A DNA stretch of 24,976 nucleotides, taken from an uncultured Verrucomicrobiota bacterium. GTDB lineage: Bacteria > Verrucomicrobiota > Verrucomicrobiia > Limisphaerales > UBA1096. Below are positions 16,743 to 24,295 of this stretch, in pieces (position 1 is the stretch's first letter; the number at the start of each line of letters is the position of its first letter). Location: the NCBI GenBank assembly GCA_913050205.1, contig CAJXAU010000002.1, positions 1 to 24,976 of the forward strand. Reading direction: 5' to 3'. The notes under the pieces were generated by a model. That model saw only the letters and a program-made list of their open reading frames with translations, was not told the DNA's origin and did no database searches. A program made the translations under genes and the position numbers.

Positions 16743-18275
16743 CTACTGGGTGTTGAAACTCTCAGCCAAGGCCAGTGCTTTGATCATCGCCTTGGACTTG
16801 TTGACAGTCTCCTGAAATTCGCTTTCCGGCACGGAATCAGCCACCCATCCCCCACCCGCCTGGACATACGCCTTGCCATCCTTAAGCAGCGCGGTACGAA
16901 TGGTAATACAGCAATCCAGATTGCCGTTGAACGAAAAGTAGCCCACACAACCGCCGTACGGGCCGCGCGTAGTTTGTTCGAACTCAGAGATGATTTGCAT
17001 CGCGCGAATCTTTGGGGCCCCGGACAATGTGCCCGCAGGAAAAGTCGCCCGAATCAAATCGTAGGGCGTACGATCACTCGTGAGATTTCCTTCTACCTGC
17101 GATACGATATGCATCACGTGGCTGTACCGCTCGATGATCATCAAATCCTTCACCTCAACCGAGCCGTAATCGCACACGCGGCCGATGTCGTTGCGGGCCA
17201 GATCGACCAGCATCACATGCTCGGCACGCTCCTTCGGATCTGCGAGTAATTCCCTCTCCAGTAAGAGGTCTTCCTCGGTGGATTTGCCCCGGGGTCTGGT
17301 ACCGGCAATGGGGCGAATCTCAACTCGGCGATCCTCGCAGCGAACGTGAATCTCTGGTGAGGCACCGACCAATGAATAACCCTCGAACTCCAACAGGAAC
17401 ATGTAAGGGGATGGATTAATCGAACGAACAGCCCGGTAAACATCCAGCGGCGAGGCATCGACCTCTGCGGAAAACCGTTGAGAACCCACCACCTGAATGA
17501 TGTCGCCCGCGTTGATATACTCCTTGGCCTTCTCGACGTTTTTCAGGAATCGCTCTTTCTCCTGATTCGACTTGAATTCCTTCTCCGGCAATTCCGCTGG
17601 GAACGATACCGGCTTGTACTCGCTGGGCTGCTCCAACAGCGACACAATCCGCTCCACTTCCGAGGCTGCCTCATCATAGATTTCACCGGGGTCATCTCCG
17701 TCAGAAATGATACCGTTCACAATGATCGTCAACGTTTGGGCAACCCGGTCAAAAACCAGCAATTCGTCGGCAATGATGAAACAAACGGTCGGGGTGCCTA
17801 GTTCGTCCTCCGGAGGCCTAGGTACAACCGGCTCGATATCGTGAATAAACTCGTGGCCAACAAAGCCAAGTGCGCCGCCGGTAAAACGAGGCAGGCCCGG
17901 CACATCCACCGGTCTGTAATTGGCCAGCACCTTTTCCACCACCGCCAACCCATCCGAGACTTCGTTCCGGTCTTGGCCGCCCCCACGACCAACAACCTTG
18001 AACGTCTCTAAAACCTGCCCCCCCTCGAGCCACTCCACTCGATCGCCGGTTTGACGGATCATCCCCCGTGGATTGCAACCCACAAACGAATACCGCCCCA
18101 AATGTTCGCCCCCCTCGACCGACTCAAAAAGAAACGACTCGCCCTGACCCCTGATTTTTCGATAGGCGGTCAAAGGAGTTTCCTGATCAGCCAACAGGCG
18201 ACGCGTGACCGGAATCAGGTTTCCCTGTTGGGCCAAGCGGCTAAACTCATCCTTGGTTGGTCTGCAAAACTCCAT
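16743..18275 (-). CDS. trpE: Anthranilate synthase component I
   Basis: A 510-residue protein that converts chorismate to anthranilate, the first step of tryptophan synthesis, usually with a glutaminase partner (TrpG) that is not in this window. The N-terminal domain has TPLTAYRKI and the tryptophan-feedback segment FLFESVEGGEHLGRYSF (residues ~48-64). The catalytic chorismate-binding domain carries PSPYMFLLEF, GASPEIHVR, PIAGTRPRG, LVDLARNDIGRV, the FPAGTLSGAPKIRAM block, and the C-terminal RTALLKDGKAYVQAGGGWVADS. The Ser of the LLES-like motif suggests it is feedback-regulated. It is the last gene of a hisF-hisI-trpE transcription unit, 73 nt after hisI. No palindrome core occurs in the gene. 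Confidence 0.95.
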   Translation of the reverse strand: MEFCRPTKDEFSRLAQQGNLIPVTRRLLADQETPLTAYRKIRGQGESFLFESVEGGEHLGRYSFVGCNPRGMIRQTGDRVEWLEGGQVLETFKVVGRGGGQDRNEVSDGLAVVEKVLANYRPVDVPGLPRFTGGALGFVGHEFIHDIEPVVPRPPEDELGTPTVCFIIADELLVFDRVAQTLTIIVNGIISDGDDPGEIYDEAASEVERIVSLLEQPSEYKPVSFPAELPEKEFKSNQEKERFLKNVEKAKEYINAGDIIQVVGSQRFSAEVDASPLDVYRAVRSINPSPYMFLLEFEGYSLVGASPEIHVRCEDRRVEIRPIAGTRPRGKSTEEDLLLERELLADPKERAEHVMLVDLARNDIGRVCDYGSVEVKDLMIIERYSHVMHIVSQVEGNLTSDRTPYDLIRATFPAGTLSGAPKIRAMQIISEFEQTTRGPYGGCVGYFSFNGNLDCCITIRTALLKDGKAYVQAGGGWVADSVPESEFQETVNKSKAMIKALALAESFNTQ

Positions 18276-18324
18276 GCGGTGGGCAGTCTAAACGGCGTCC
18301 CTCCCCGAACGCCAACACAATACA

Positions 18325-18345
18325 GGCCAAGCGCTTGGCCAAGCG
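18325..18345. repeat. Composite palindrome in the hisI-trpE spacer
   Basis: Three half-sites overlap to form two alternative perfect palindromes: GGCCAAGCGCTTGGCC (18325-18340) and CGCTTGGCCAAGCG (18332-18345). It lies in the 73-nt spacer between co-directional hisI and trpE, so as RNA it could form one of two competing hairpins. No T-run follows on either strand, so it is not a standard terminator. Confidence 0.85.
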
Positions 18346-18348
18346 GCA

Positions 18349-18732
18349 CTATTTTTTGTAAACCTCCTCCGGATTCACAAGCCGCTCCTCCGTGACGTCG
18401 AACGCACCCTCCTCATTGATCGAACGAAAAAAACAGGACTTGTAGCCCTCATGGCAAGCAGCCCCGTGCTGTTCCACCTGAATCAACAAGGTGTCTCCAT
18501 CACAATCAAATGCAATATCCTTCACCTGCTGCGTGTGGCCACTTGACTCGCCTTTCATCCAAAACTTTTGGCGGGACCGGCTCCAAAAGTGAGTCTTGCC
18601 TGTCTCGATGGTTGATTTCAATGAGGCCTCATTCATCCACGCCATCATGACCACACGACCGGAAGCCTCCTCTTGCACGATTGCCGGGATCAAGCCGTCG
18701 TCGTTGAACTTCAGTTTTTCGATAAACATCAT
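18349..18732 (-). CDS. hisI: Phosphoribosyl-AMP cyclohydrolase
   Basis: A 127-residue enzyme for the third step of histidine synthesis, hydrolytic opening of the adenine ring of PR-AMP. The signature DCDGDTLL gives the Mg-binding Asp76, Asp78 and Asp80, and the zinc ligands are Cys77, Cys93 and Cys100 (AACHEGYKSCFF). Its length fits a stand-alone HisI without the HisE domain found fused in E. coli. Two Met codons stand in tandem at the start (18732). It begins one base after the hisF stop, so it is translated from the same mRNA. Confidence 0.96.
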   Translation of the reverse strand: MMFIEKLKFNDDGLIPAIVQEEASGRVVMMAWMNEASLKSTIETGKTHFWSRSRQKFWMKGESSGHTQQVKDIAFDCDGDTLLIQVEQHGAACHEGYKSCFFRSINEEGAFDVTEERLVNPEEVYKK

Positions 18733-18733
18733 C

Positions 18734-19510
18734 TCAAATATTGCGAACCGGAATTCCGTCCGACTTCAAAAAATCCTTCACATCTGCCACGGTATATTCA
18801 GAGAAATGAAAAATACTCGCTGCCAACACCGCATCGGCCCTGCCTTCGTGCAGAACTTGCGCCATGTGCTGCAGTTTTCCTGCACCGCCACTAGCCACGA
18901 CTGGCACATCCACCGACTCGCTGATTCGCCTGGTAATATCCAAGTCGTAGCCGGCCTTGGTTCCGTCAGCATCAATACTGTTCAGGACTATCTCCCCCGC
19001 CCCAAGTTCAACAGCCCGAACCGACCATTCGGTTGCGTCCAGCCCCACCGCTTTTCGACCGCCTAGCGAAAAAACACCCCATTCGTCTTCCCCGGTCTTT
19101 TTCGCATCCACGGATACGACAATACATTGACTGCCAAATTTCTCTGCGCCTTCCCGGATCAACTCGGGATTCGCGATCGCCGCACTATTAATACTGATCT
19201 TATCGGCGCCTGCCTTGAGCATGGTGCCCATGTCATCAACAGTGCGAATACCTCCACCCACTGTTAATGGCATGAAACAACGACTCGCCACACGCTCCAT
19301 TACATCGACCATCGTGGCTCGACCGTGCGCGCTAGCTGTAATGTCAAAAAACACCATCTCGTCCGCACCCTGTTCGTCATAACGAACCGCCAATTCCACC
19401 GGGTCGCCGACGTTTCTCAACCCACCTTCCTCCGCACGACCGAACTGCACACCGCGCGTCACGGCACCATCGTGCACGTCCAGACAGGGAATGACTCGTT
19501 TTGCCAACAT
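18734..19510 (-). CDS. hisF: Imidazole glycerol phosphate synthase cyclase subunit
   Basis: A 258-residue (beta-alpha)8 barrel that with HisH makes imidazole glycerol phosphate and AICAR. The conserved start MLAKRVIPCLDV has the catalytic Asp11, and the second catalytic Asp is Asp135 (VVSVDAKK). The phosphate-binding loops TVGGGIRT, NSIDADGT and VVASGGAG are present. The conserved LAKR here is written TTGGCAAAACGA, not with the iterated palindrome, a useful internal control for the repeat. It is the first gene of the hisF-hisI-trpE unit and lies downstream of a terminator for the histone-like gene, so a promoter in the ~90-nt gap 19511-19602 is probable. HisH is not in the window. Confidence 0.97.
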   Translation of the reverse strand: MLAKRVIPCLDVHDGAVTRGVQFGRAEEGGLRNVGDPVELAVRYDEQGADEMVFFDITASAHGRATMVDVMERVASRCFMPLTVGGGIRTVDDMGTMLKAGADKISINSAAIANPELIREGAEKFGSQCIVVSVDAKKTGEDEWGVFSLGGRKAVGLDATEWSVRAVELGAGEIVLNSIDADGTKAGYDLDITRRISESVDVPVVASGGAGKLQHMAQVLHEGRADAVLAASIFHFSEYTVADVKDFLKSDGIPVRNI

Positions 19511-19516
19511 GAAAAC

Positions 19517-19552
19517 AAAAAACCCGGCGACTCATGTCGCCGGGAAATGAAA
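19517..19552 (-). terminator. Rho-independent terminator of the histone-like gene
   Basis: A 9-bp GC-rich stem, CCCGGCGAC at 19523-19531 with GTCGCCGGG at 19536-19544, closes a TCAT loop. On the minus strand it is followed by a T-rich run (TTTTTTGTTTTC), so it ends transcription of the gene at 19603-20100 just before hisF. Confidence 0.85.
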
Positions 19553-19602
19553 TATCCTTAATCCGGCCGTCGTTCAAGTTTGGCGAACGAGACCGGAGGG
19601 AA

Positions 19603-20100
19603 TTACGCTGCCGTGAACTTGCCCTTGTTGTTCTTAAAGAGCTTTTTGTTCGTATAAAGCAGAACGCGAATGGAGTTCATCGGATTTTTACCACTGAACT
19701 TATGCCCGGCTTTTTGGGCTGCCTCGAAGATCTGCTTGGCATCAAGAGCCTTGCCCTTGGTAACCTGCAAGACTACATCCTTGAGGGTAGTTTTATTCTT
19801 CGCACGTTTTGCCGGTGCCTTTTTTGCGGCTTTTTTCACCACCTTCTTTGCGGCTTTCTTGACTGCTTTTTTCGGCGCCGGTTTAGCGGCTTTCTTCTTG
19901 GCGGCTGGACGGCCTCGACGCTTGACCGGAGGTGCAGCCTTAGCAGCCGACACGCCCAGCGCGGCATCAATCTCAGCCAAACGCTTTTCAGCGCTGGAAA
20001 CGGTCGCTTGCGCAGAAGCCAAAGTCTTCTGCAACGAAGCCCTCTCACTCTCCAACGCGGCAACTGCCTGCTGGTATTGCTTAACGGTATCTTTGCTCAT
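19603..20100 (-). CDS. Histone H1-like DNA-binding protein with AT-hook and C-terminal winged-helix-like domain
   Basis: A 165-residue, very basic protein in three parts. Residues 1-48 are a heptad-like helix rich in Ala, Gln and Glu and probably form a coiled coil. Residues 60-103 contain an AT-hook core (KRRGRPAAKKK, 60-70) and then Lys-Ala-rich repeats such as VKKAAKKVVKKAAKKAP, as in eukaryotic H1 tails. Residues ~104-165 form a compact domain (LKDVVLQVTKGKALDAKQIF, ending LFKNNKGKFTAA) that looks like a HARE-HTH/H1-type winged helix. The expected role is nucleoid binding and compaction. It is a single gene with its own terminator. The family is inferred from composition and pattern and is not a firm match to a named protein. 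Confidence 0.75.
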   Translation of the reverse strand: MSKDTVKQYQQAVAALESERASLQKTLASAQATVSSAEKRLAEIDAALGVSAAKAAPPVKRRGRPAAKKKAAKPAPKKAVKKAAKKVVKKAAKKAPAKRAKNKTTLKDVVLQVTKGKALDAKQIFEAAQKAGHKFSGKNPMNSIRVLLYTNKKLFKNNKGKFTAA

Positions 20101-20209
20101 TTATTATAGGGTGTACGTGTCAAATCCAGACACGGGTTCGAAAGATACTATATTAATAGGCCTTGGCAAGTGGTTTTATCTATTAATTTCCCTCTCGTTT
20201 TAACAGGGA

Positions 20210-20917
20210 TTAACGACGGGCCAAATGAAGGCTCATCGTACCAAGCATAATATTAGTTACCGATACCGAGCTGAATCCGATATCCAACAACATTTCCTTG
20301 ACGCCGATTTGGGCAGGATATTTCTCCAGGGAACCCAATATATAGCTATACGCAGACGCACTCCCACAAAATAACCAACCGAAAACAGGTAACGCCCAAC
20401 GGAGATACTGATAATAGGCAGCACGGACAGCGCGACTAGGAGGTTTGCCAAAGTCAAGGATTGCCAAGCGCCCGCCCGGTTTTAACACCCGATATATTTC
20501 ACTCAAACCACCGTGAATATCTGCCAAATTTCGCAGACCGTAGCCAATCGTGACCGCATCAAACGTGGCATTAGCACAGGGTAGACTAAGCGCGTCCGCT
20601 TGGCACAACTGCTCTCCTCTCACCACCCGCTTGGCCAAGCGACGGCGAGCAACAGTCAGCATGGACATGTTCAAGTCCAACCCCAAAACGGTGCCTCCCC
20701 GCTTGGCCAAGCGGAATGTCAGGTCACCTGTGCCGCAGCAGATATCCAAGGCCCGCTCCGACTCAACCAACCCAATTCGTCTCGACAGGTTACGCTTCCA
20801 AAGGCGGTGTAAGCCGGCACTTTGTATATCGTTTACCAGGTCATAGCGCGCTGCGATGGACGAAAACAAGGCATCGACCCTTTCCTTGTGATTCAATTGC
20901 GTCAACTCGTCTCCCAC
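20210..20917 (-). CDS. ubiE: Demethylmenaquinone/ubiquinone methyltransferase
   Basis: A 235-residue SAM methyltransferase for the C-methylation step of menaquinone (or ubiquinone) synthesis. The start of the fold, RVDALFSSIAARYDLVND, and ALDICCGTGDLTFRLA (56-71), GLDLNMSML, the UbiE signature-like IGYGLRNLADIHGGL and VLKPGGRLAILDFGKP are all diagnostic. In an anaerobe or a menaquinone user the same protein is called MenG, and the quinone type cannot be decided here. Two full 14-mer palindromes (20628-20641 and 20700-20713) lie 58 bases apart in the SAM-binding region and encode RRLAKRV and FRLAKRG. The gene is divergent from moeA across a 103-nt spacer. Confidence 0.93.
   Translation of the reverse strand: MGDELTQLNHKERVDALFSSIAARYDLVNDIQSAGLHRLWKRNLSRRIGLVESERALDICCGTGDLTFRLAKRGGTVLGLDLNMSMLTVARRRLAKRVVRGEQLCQADALSLPCANATFDAVTIGYGLRNLADIHGGLSEIYRVLKPGGRLAILDFGKPPSRAVRAAYYQYLRWALPVFGWLFCGSASAYSYILGSLEKYPAQIGVKEMLLDIGFSSVSVTNIMLGTMSLHLARR
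20628..20641. repeat. Iterated palindrome, 14-bp copy (ubiE, first)
   Basis: A perfect CGCTTGGCCAAGCG copy, read on the coding strand as Arg-Leu-Ala-Lys-Arg. Confidence 0.9.
20700..20713. repeat. Iterated palindrome, 14-bp copy (ubiE, second)
   Basis: A second perfect copy 58 bases from the first and in the same reading frame (Arg-Leu-Ala-Lys-Arg), just after the SAM-binding CCGTGD motif. Confidence 0.9.
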
Positions 20918-21020
20918 TCTTTGCCATTGGTATCACTTCCCAATTCAGACTGCGAGCGAATCCATGTAACTGACGAAACATGTTTGATTCCCTCCTAACC
21001 ATCAGGGAAAGTCCGCAGGG

Positions 21021-22226
21021 ATGTTATCACTGGAAGATGCTGTCGAATTAACCCTCTCATCGGTAACTGAGCTGGAGCCTGAGAAGGTGAAATTGAGGGA
21101 AGCTCTCCGCCGATTCTCCGCGCAGACCCTCCATGCTAAAGTCTCTCTTCCGGGATTTGATAACTCAGCGATGGATGGATTCGCCGTCGTAAGCACGGAT
21201 CTGAGCAAAGCCTCCGAATCCAATCCTGTCACGTTGAAGTGCTCCGGTATAATCCCTGCCGGACGATGCTCGGATGAAACGGTTCGACCGGGTCATTGCA
21301 TGCGAATATTCACCGGCTCACCAGTTCCAATTGGGGCGGATGCCGTCGTCATGCAGGAGTATTGCCGGATAAACCAAGAGGATGGAACTGTCTCCTGCAT
21401 GGACTCCGTCAGGCCGTGGGAAAATATCCGCATGCAGGGGGAAGATGTTCGGAGTGGCGACCAAGTCATCATCAAAGGACAGCGAATCAACACCAGAGCG
21501 ATCGGGCTTTTGGCGGCAACAGGCCATTATGCAATAGAGGTGGGGCGCGAACCGAAAGTAGCGCTCGTCGCAACCGGGAGTGAACTTGTCGAGGCGCCGC
21601 AGGAATTAGCACCCGGTCAAATATATGACAGCAACCGAACCATGCTCGCGGCCCTCCTCAAAAGCGTAAACGGTTCGCCGAAGATCTACCCAATCATTCG
21701 TGATGAATTGAATGCAACTTGCAAGGCGCTCGAGGCCGCCTTCAAGGAAAATGATATCGTGATCACGTCTGGTGGGGTTTCAGTCGGGGATCACGATCAT
21801 GTTAAACCTGCGATCGAACAGCTCGGCGGATCGATTAATGCGTGGAAGGTCGCTATAAAACCAGGCAAGCCATTCGTGCTTGGCCAAGTCAATGGACGCA
21901 CCCTGCTCGGCCTGCCCGGTAATCCGGCATCTGCCTTGGTAACTTACCAACTGCTGGTTCGTCCCACGCTTTTAAAAATGCAGGGGGCCACAGACTGCCA
22001 GCCAGCCAAGCGCGTTGGGGTGTTGGCTGAAGAGTTCACCAACAAGGGGGATCGTCGGCATTTCGTTCGCGTCTCGATCGATGCGCAGGGAATAATCTCA
22101 AGTGCCGGGGGACAACGCTCTCACATGCTGGGCAGCTTGGCCAAGGCCAACGCATTGTTGGACATCCCTCCGCACGCCCGCTTGGCCAAGAGCAACCAAG
22201 CTGAGGTGATAATGTTCGAGGACTAG
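21021..22226 (+). CDS. moeA: Molybdopterin molybdotransferase
   Basis: A 401-residue MoeA that inserts molybdate into adenylated molybdopterin, the last step of molybdenum cofactor synthesis. Family blocks are in order: LPGFDNSAMDGFAV (~43-56), MRIFTGSPVPIGADAVVMQE (~93-112), the MPT-binding domain with VALVATGSELVE, GQIYDSNRTML, ITSGGVSVGDHDHVKP, KPGKPFVLGQ and GLPGNPASALVTY, and a C-terminal beta-barrel domain. It implies that the organism makes molybdoenzymes; no partner gene (moeB, mogA, moaA) is nearby. Three palindrome cores (21879-21888, 22136-22145, 22181-22190) fall in the last third. The TAG stop overlaps the stop of the convergent gene by four bases. Confidence 0.95.
   Translation: MLSLEDAVELTLSSVTELEPEKVKLREALRRFSAQTLHAKVSLPGFDNSAMDGFAVVSTDLSKASESNPVTLKCSGIIPAGRCSDETVRPGHCMRIFTGSPVPIGADAVVMQEYCRINQEDGTVSCMDSVRPWENIRMQGEDVRSGDQVIIKGQRINTRAIGLLAATGHYAIEVGREPKVALVATGSELVEAPQELAPGQIYDSNRTMLAALLKSVNGSPKIYPIIRDELNATCKALEAAFKENDIVITSGGVSVGDHDHVKPAIEQLGGSINAWKVAIKPGKPFVLGQVNGRTLLGLPGNPASALVTYQLLVRPTLLKMQGATDCQPAKRVGVLAEEFTNKGDRRHFVRVSIDAQGIISSAGGQRSHMLGSLAKANALLDIPPHARLAKSNQAEVIMFED
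22136..22190. repeat. Paired palindrome cores at the moeA 3' end
   Basis: CTTGGCCAAG at 22136-22145 and 22181-22190, both read Leu-Ala-Lys, 35 bases apart. The first continues directly into another GGCCAA half-site. Confidence 0.85.
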
Positions 22227-22615
22227 TTACTTTCCTCTTCTTTTTTAAGGAGCTTTAACTTGCTGAGGGCCTCGGTCTTTTTTTCGTCCTCTTCCCGGAT
22301 AACCTCCTCAAGTGAACGTGTGACGCAATTGTGTATCAACTCCGCCACACTCATACCAGTGACATTCGCAGCAGATTTCAACGCATCCAGCAATTTGACG
22401 GGCAACACGACAACCGATTGTTTTTTTTCAGTGGTTTCCTTGACCGGCTCTTCGACCTGTTCATCCTCCTCCATCGCCTCCCGAAATTTACCCCGAACAA
22501 ATCCCACCATTTGCTTGCCCTCCGTGTTGGCAAATGACTTAACCTCCTTCAGGAAATCTTTCGGTATCCAGGACTGCTTTTTATTTTTTCCGCTTCCAGA
22601 CGATTCTTCAGACAT
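22223..22615 (-). CDS. Small protein with two tandem ribbon-helix-helix motifs
   Basis: A 130-residue protein that I do not recognise as a named family. Residues 67-104 (SVVVLPVKLLDALKSAANVT and onward) have the pattern of an Arc/CopG-type ribbon-helix-helix: a beta strand, a helix, G-x-S and a second helix. Residues 13-50 align with it without gaps at an offset of 54 residues, with Pro, Leu, Lys, Ser, Ala, Asn, Gly and two Glu identical, so the two halves look like an internal duplication. The linker and tail are acidic and Lys/Glu-rich. It starts one base after hprK and is co-transcribed with it. A DNA-binding role is inferred. Its stop overlaps that of moeA. Confidence 0.75.
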   Translation of the reverse strand: MSEESSGSGKNKKQSWIPKDFLKEVKSFANTEGKQMVGFVRGKFREAMEEDEQVEEPVKETTEKKQSVVVLPVKLLDALKSAANVTGMSVAELIHNCVTRSLEEVIREEDEKKTEALSKLKLLKKEEESN

Positions 22616-22616
22616 T

Positions 22617-23570
22617 TTATTTGGACATCTTTGCGATTAAGCGATCGTTTAACTCTCGAGCCGGATTATAACCAGCCGCACTTAATTTTGTACTCAATGC
22701 GGCAACCTCAATCAACCGTGCCAATGTTCGACCAGGACGAACTGGGATGCTGATGTGGCGCACATTCACCCCAAGTATCTTCACGTATTCGTCATCCATC
22801 CCCAGTCGATCAACGTCATCCGATTCTTTCCACGCCTTGAGTGTGACCACCAAATCCATCCGTTTTTCGGTTCGAACACTTTTTGCCCCGAACATCGCGC
22901 CAACATTTATAATCCCGATTCCCCGAACCTCCATGTGGTCTCGCGACAAATCGGAACTGGTGCCAATGATTTCACGACCATCCAGAAGGGTAACCTTAGT
23001 GACATCATCGGAGACGAGACTATAACCTTTCTCGATCAACTCGAGGACGGTTTCGCTCTTGCCGATGCCGCTCTCCCCGCGGATCAACACACCAACACCG
23101 TGCACATCAACCATGCTGCCGATGACCGAGTCGCGTGGAGCAAACAATAAATCCAACTCAATAGTGGCAAGGTTTACAAACCGCATGGTCACCATCGGGG
23201 TTTGAAAAATAGGCACTCCAGCCTCGTTCGCAATCGACTTGAGTTGCTTGTCGATGGGAAGATTTCGAGTGTAAATGATGCAGGGAATCTTATAGGAACA
23301 AAGTTTTTTATACCGCTTGGTCCGCTCGTCAACAGACAGTGACTTGAGATAATAAGCCTCAGCGTTGCCGATCACTTGAATGCGTTTATACGCAATGTAT
23401 TTCGTGAAACCCGCAAGAGCCAAACTTGGCCGGTTGACCGTTGGCTCGATAATCGTCCGTGACAGACCGCTTTTGCCGGCGACCAATTTCATCTGCAGCG
23501 GCCCAGCCTGATTTTTAAAAAATCGCTGTGTCGTGACCTTTTCCCGCTTGGTCTTCTTCTTCGCTGCCAT
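22617..23570 (-). CDS. hprK: HPr kinase/phosphorylase (HprK)
   Basis: A 317-residue bifunctional Ser kinase/phosphorylase that acts on the PTS phosphocarrier HPr in carbon control. The N-terminal domain (~1-130) contains the usual TIIEPTVNRPSLALAGF. The kinase domain carries the Walker A GESGIGKS (165-172), Asp188-Asp189 (VSDDVT), the family signature HMEVRGIGIINV (212-223) and the C-terminal PVRPGRTLARLIEVAA. One departure is seen: the segment before the P-loop, usually VHGVLVD, reads VIGSMVD here, with Ile150 where a conserved His is expected. The gene lies 2 nt after lptB. In many proteobacteria hprK also lies near lptB, with rpoN, hpf and ptsN between. No HPr gene is in the window. Confidence 0.92.
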   Translation of the reverse strand: MAAKKKTKREKVTTQRFFKNQAGPLQMKLVAGKSGLSRTIIEPTVNRPSLALAGFTKYIAYKRIQVIGNAEAYYLKSLSVDERTKRYKKLCSYKIPCIIYTRNLPIDKQLKSIANEAGVPIFQTPMVTMRFVNLATIELDLLFAPRDSVIGSMVDVHGVGVLIRGESGIGKSETVLELIEKGYSLVSDDVTKVTLLDGREIIGTSSDLSRDHMEVRGIGIINVGAMFGAKSVRTEKRMDLVVTLKAWKESDDVDRLGMDDEYVKILGVNVRHISIPVRPGRTLARLIEVAALSTKLSAAGYNPARELNDRLIAKMSK

Positions 23571-23572
23571 GG

Positions 23573-24295
23573 TTACAGGTTGAATTCAGGTCCAAGATAG
23601 ATATCCCTCGCAGTGGGGTCGTTAACGAGATGCTCGGCCTCGCCCTCGCAACGCACATCACCCTTGTGAATGATATAGGCGCGATCAACCAATTTCAGCG
23701 TCTCCCTTACGTTGTGGTCTGTGATCAAGATTCCCATCCGGCGTTCAGTTAAGTTTTTTAAAATCTTTTGCACCTCATACACCGCGATGGGATCGATACC
23801 GCTGAACGGCTCGTCCAGAAGCAACATTCTCGGACTGGTGACCAGCGCTCGGGTAATCTCAAGCCGACGCTTCTCTCCGCCGCTTAGCGTGTACGCCTTG
23901 TTCTTGGCCAATGCCGTCAAGTCCAACTCCTCAAGTAGCGATTTCAGCCGGGCCTGCTGCTCGACCTTGTCCTTCGTGCAGGTTTCGAGGATCGCGAGTA
24001 TGTTTTGTTCGACGGTCAGTTTTCTGAAAACAGACGGTTCCTGTGTCAGGTATCCGATTCCTAAGCGGGCGCGGGCGTGCATCGGCTTGCTTACGATAGT
24101 ATTCCCTTCGAATACGACGTCTCCCTCGTCCGGTTTCACCAACCCCACGATCATGTTGAACGTCGTGGTTTTCCCCGCCCCGTTCGGCCCAAGCAAGCCA
24201 ACGATTTCACCCGGTGAAACTGATATCGAGACGTCATTGACGACCTGCCGTTTCTTGAACTGCTTGGCCAAGCCTCTTGCTTCGAGCAGGCTCAT
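23573..24295 (-). CDS. lptB: Lipopolysaccharide export ABC transporter ATP-binding protein
   Basis: A 240-residue ABC ATPase that with LptFG drives LPS transport from the inner membrane. The ATG at 24295 overlaps the TGA of the upstream gene (ATGA), which fixes the start; the open frame further upstream overlaps that gene. Walker A GPNGAGKTT, the Q-loop in YLTQEPSVFRKLTVEQNI, signature LSGGEKRRLEI, Walker B MLLLDEPFSGID and switch His (ITDHNVRET) match LptB closely. A palindrome core at 24263-24272 encodes GLAKQFKK, close to the start, where the family has a related L-x-K sequence. It confirms a diderm, LPS-type outer membrane. Confidence 0.95.
   Translation of the reverse strand: MSLLEARGLAKQFKKRQVVNDVSISVSPGEIVGLLGPNGAGKTTTFNMIVGLVKPDEGDVVFEGNTIVSKPMHARARLGIGYLTQEPSVFRKLTVEQNILAILETCTKDKVEQQARLKSLLEELDLTALAKNKAYTLSGGEKRRLEITRALVTSPRMLLLDEPFSGIDPIAVYEVQKILKNLTERRMGILITDHNVRETLKLVDRAYIIHKGDVRCEGEAEHLVNDPTARDIYLGPEFNL

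Noticed and set aside
20103..20108. TATAAT on the minus strand before the histone-like gene, as a -10 box
   Set aside because: It lies only five bases before the ATG, and the TTGACA upstream is 9 bases away and not 16-18, so it cannot be the promoter of this gene as annotated.
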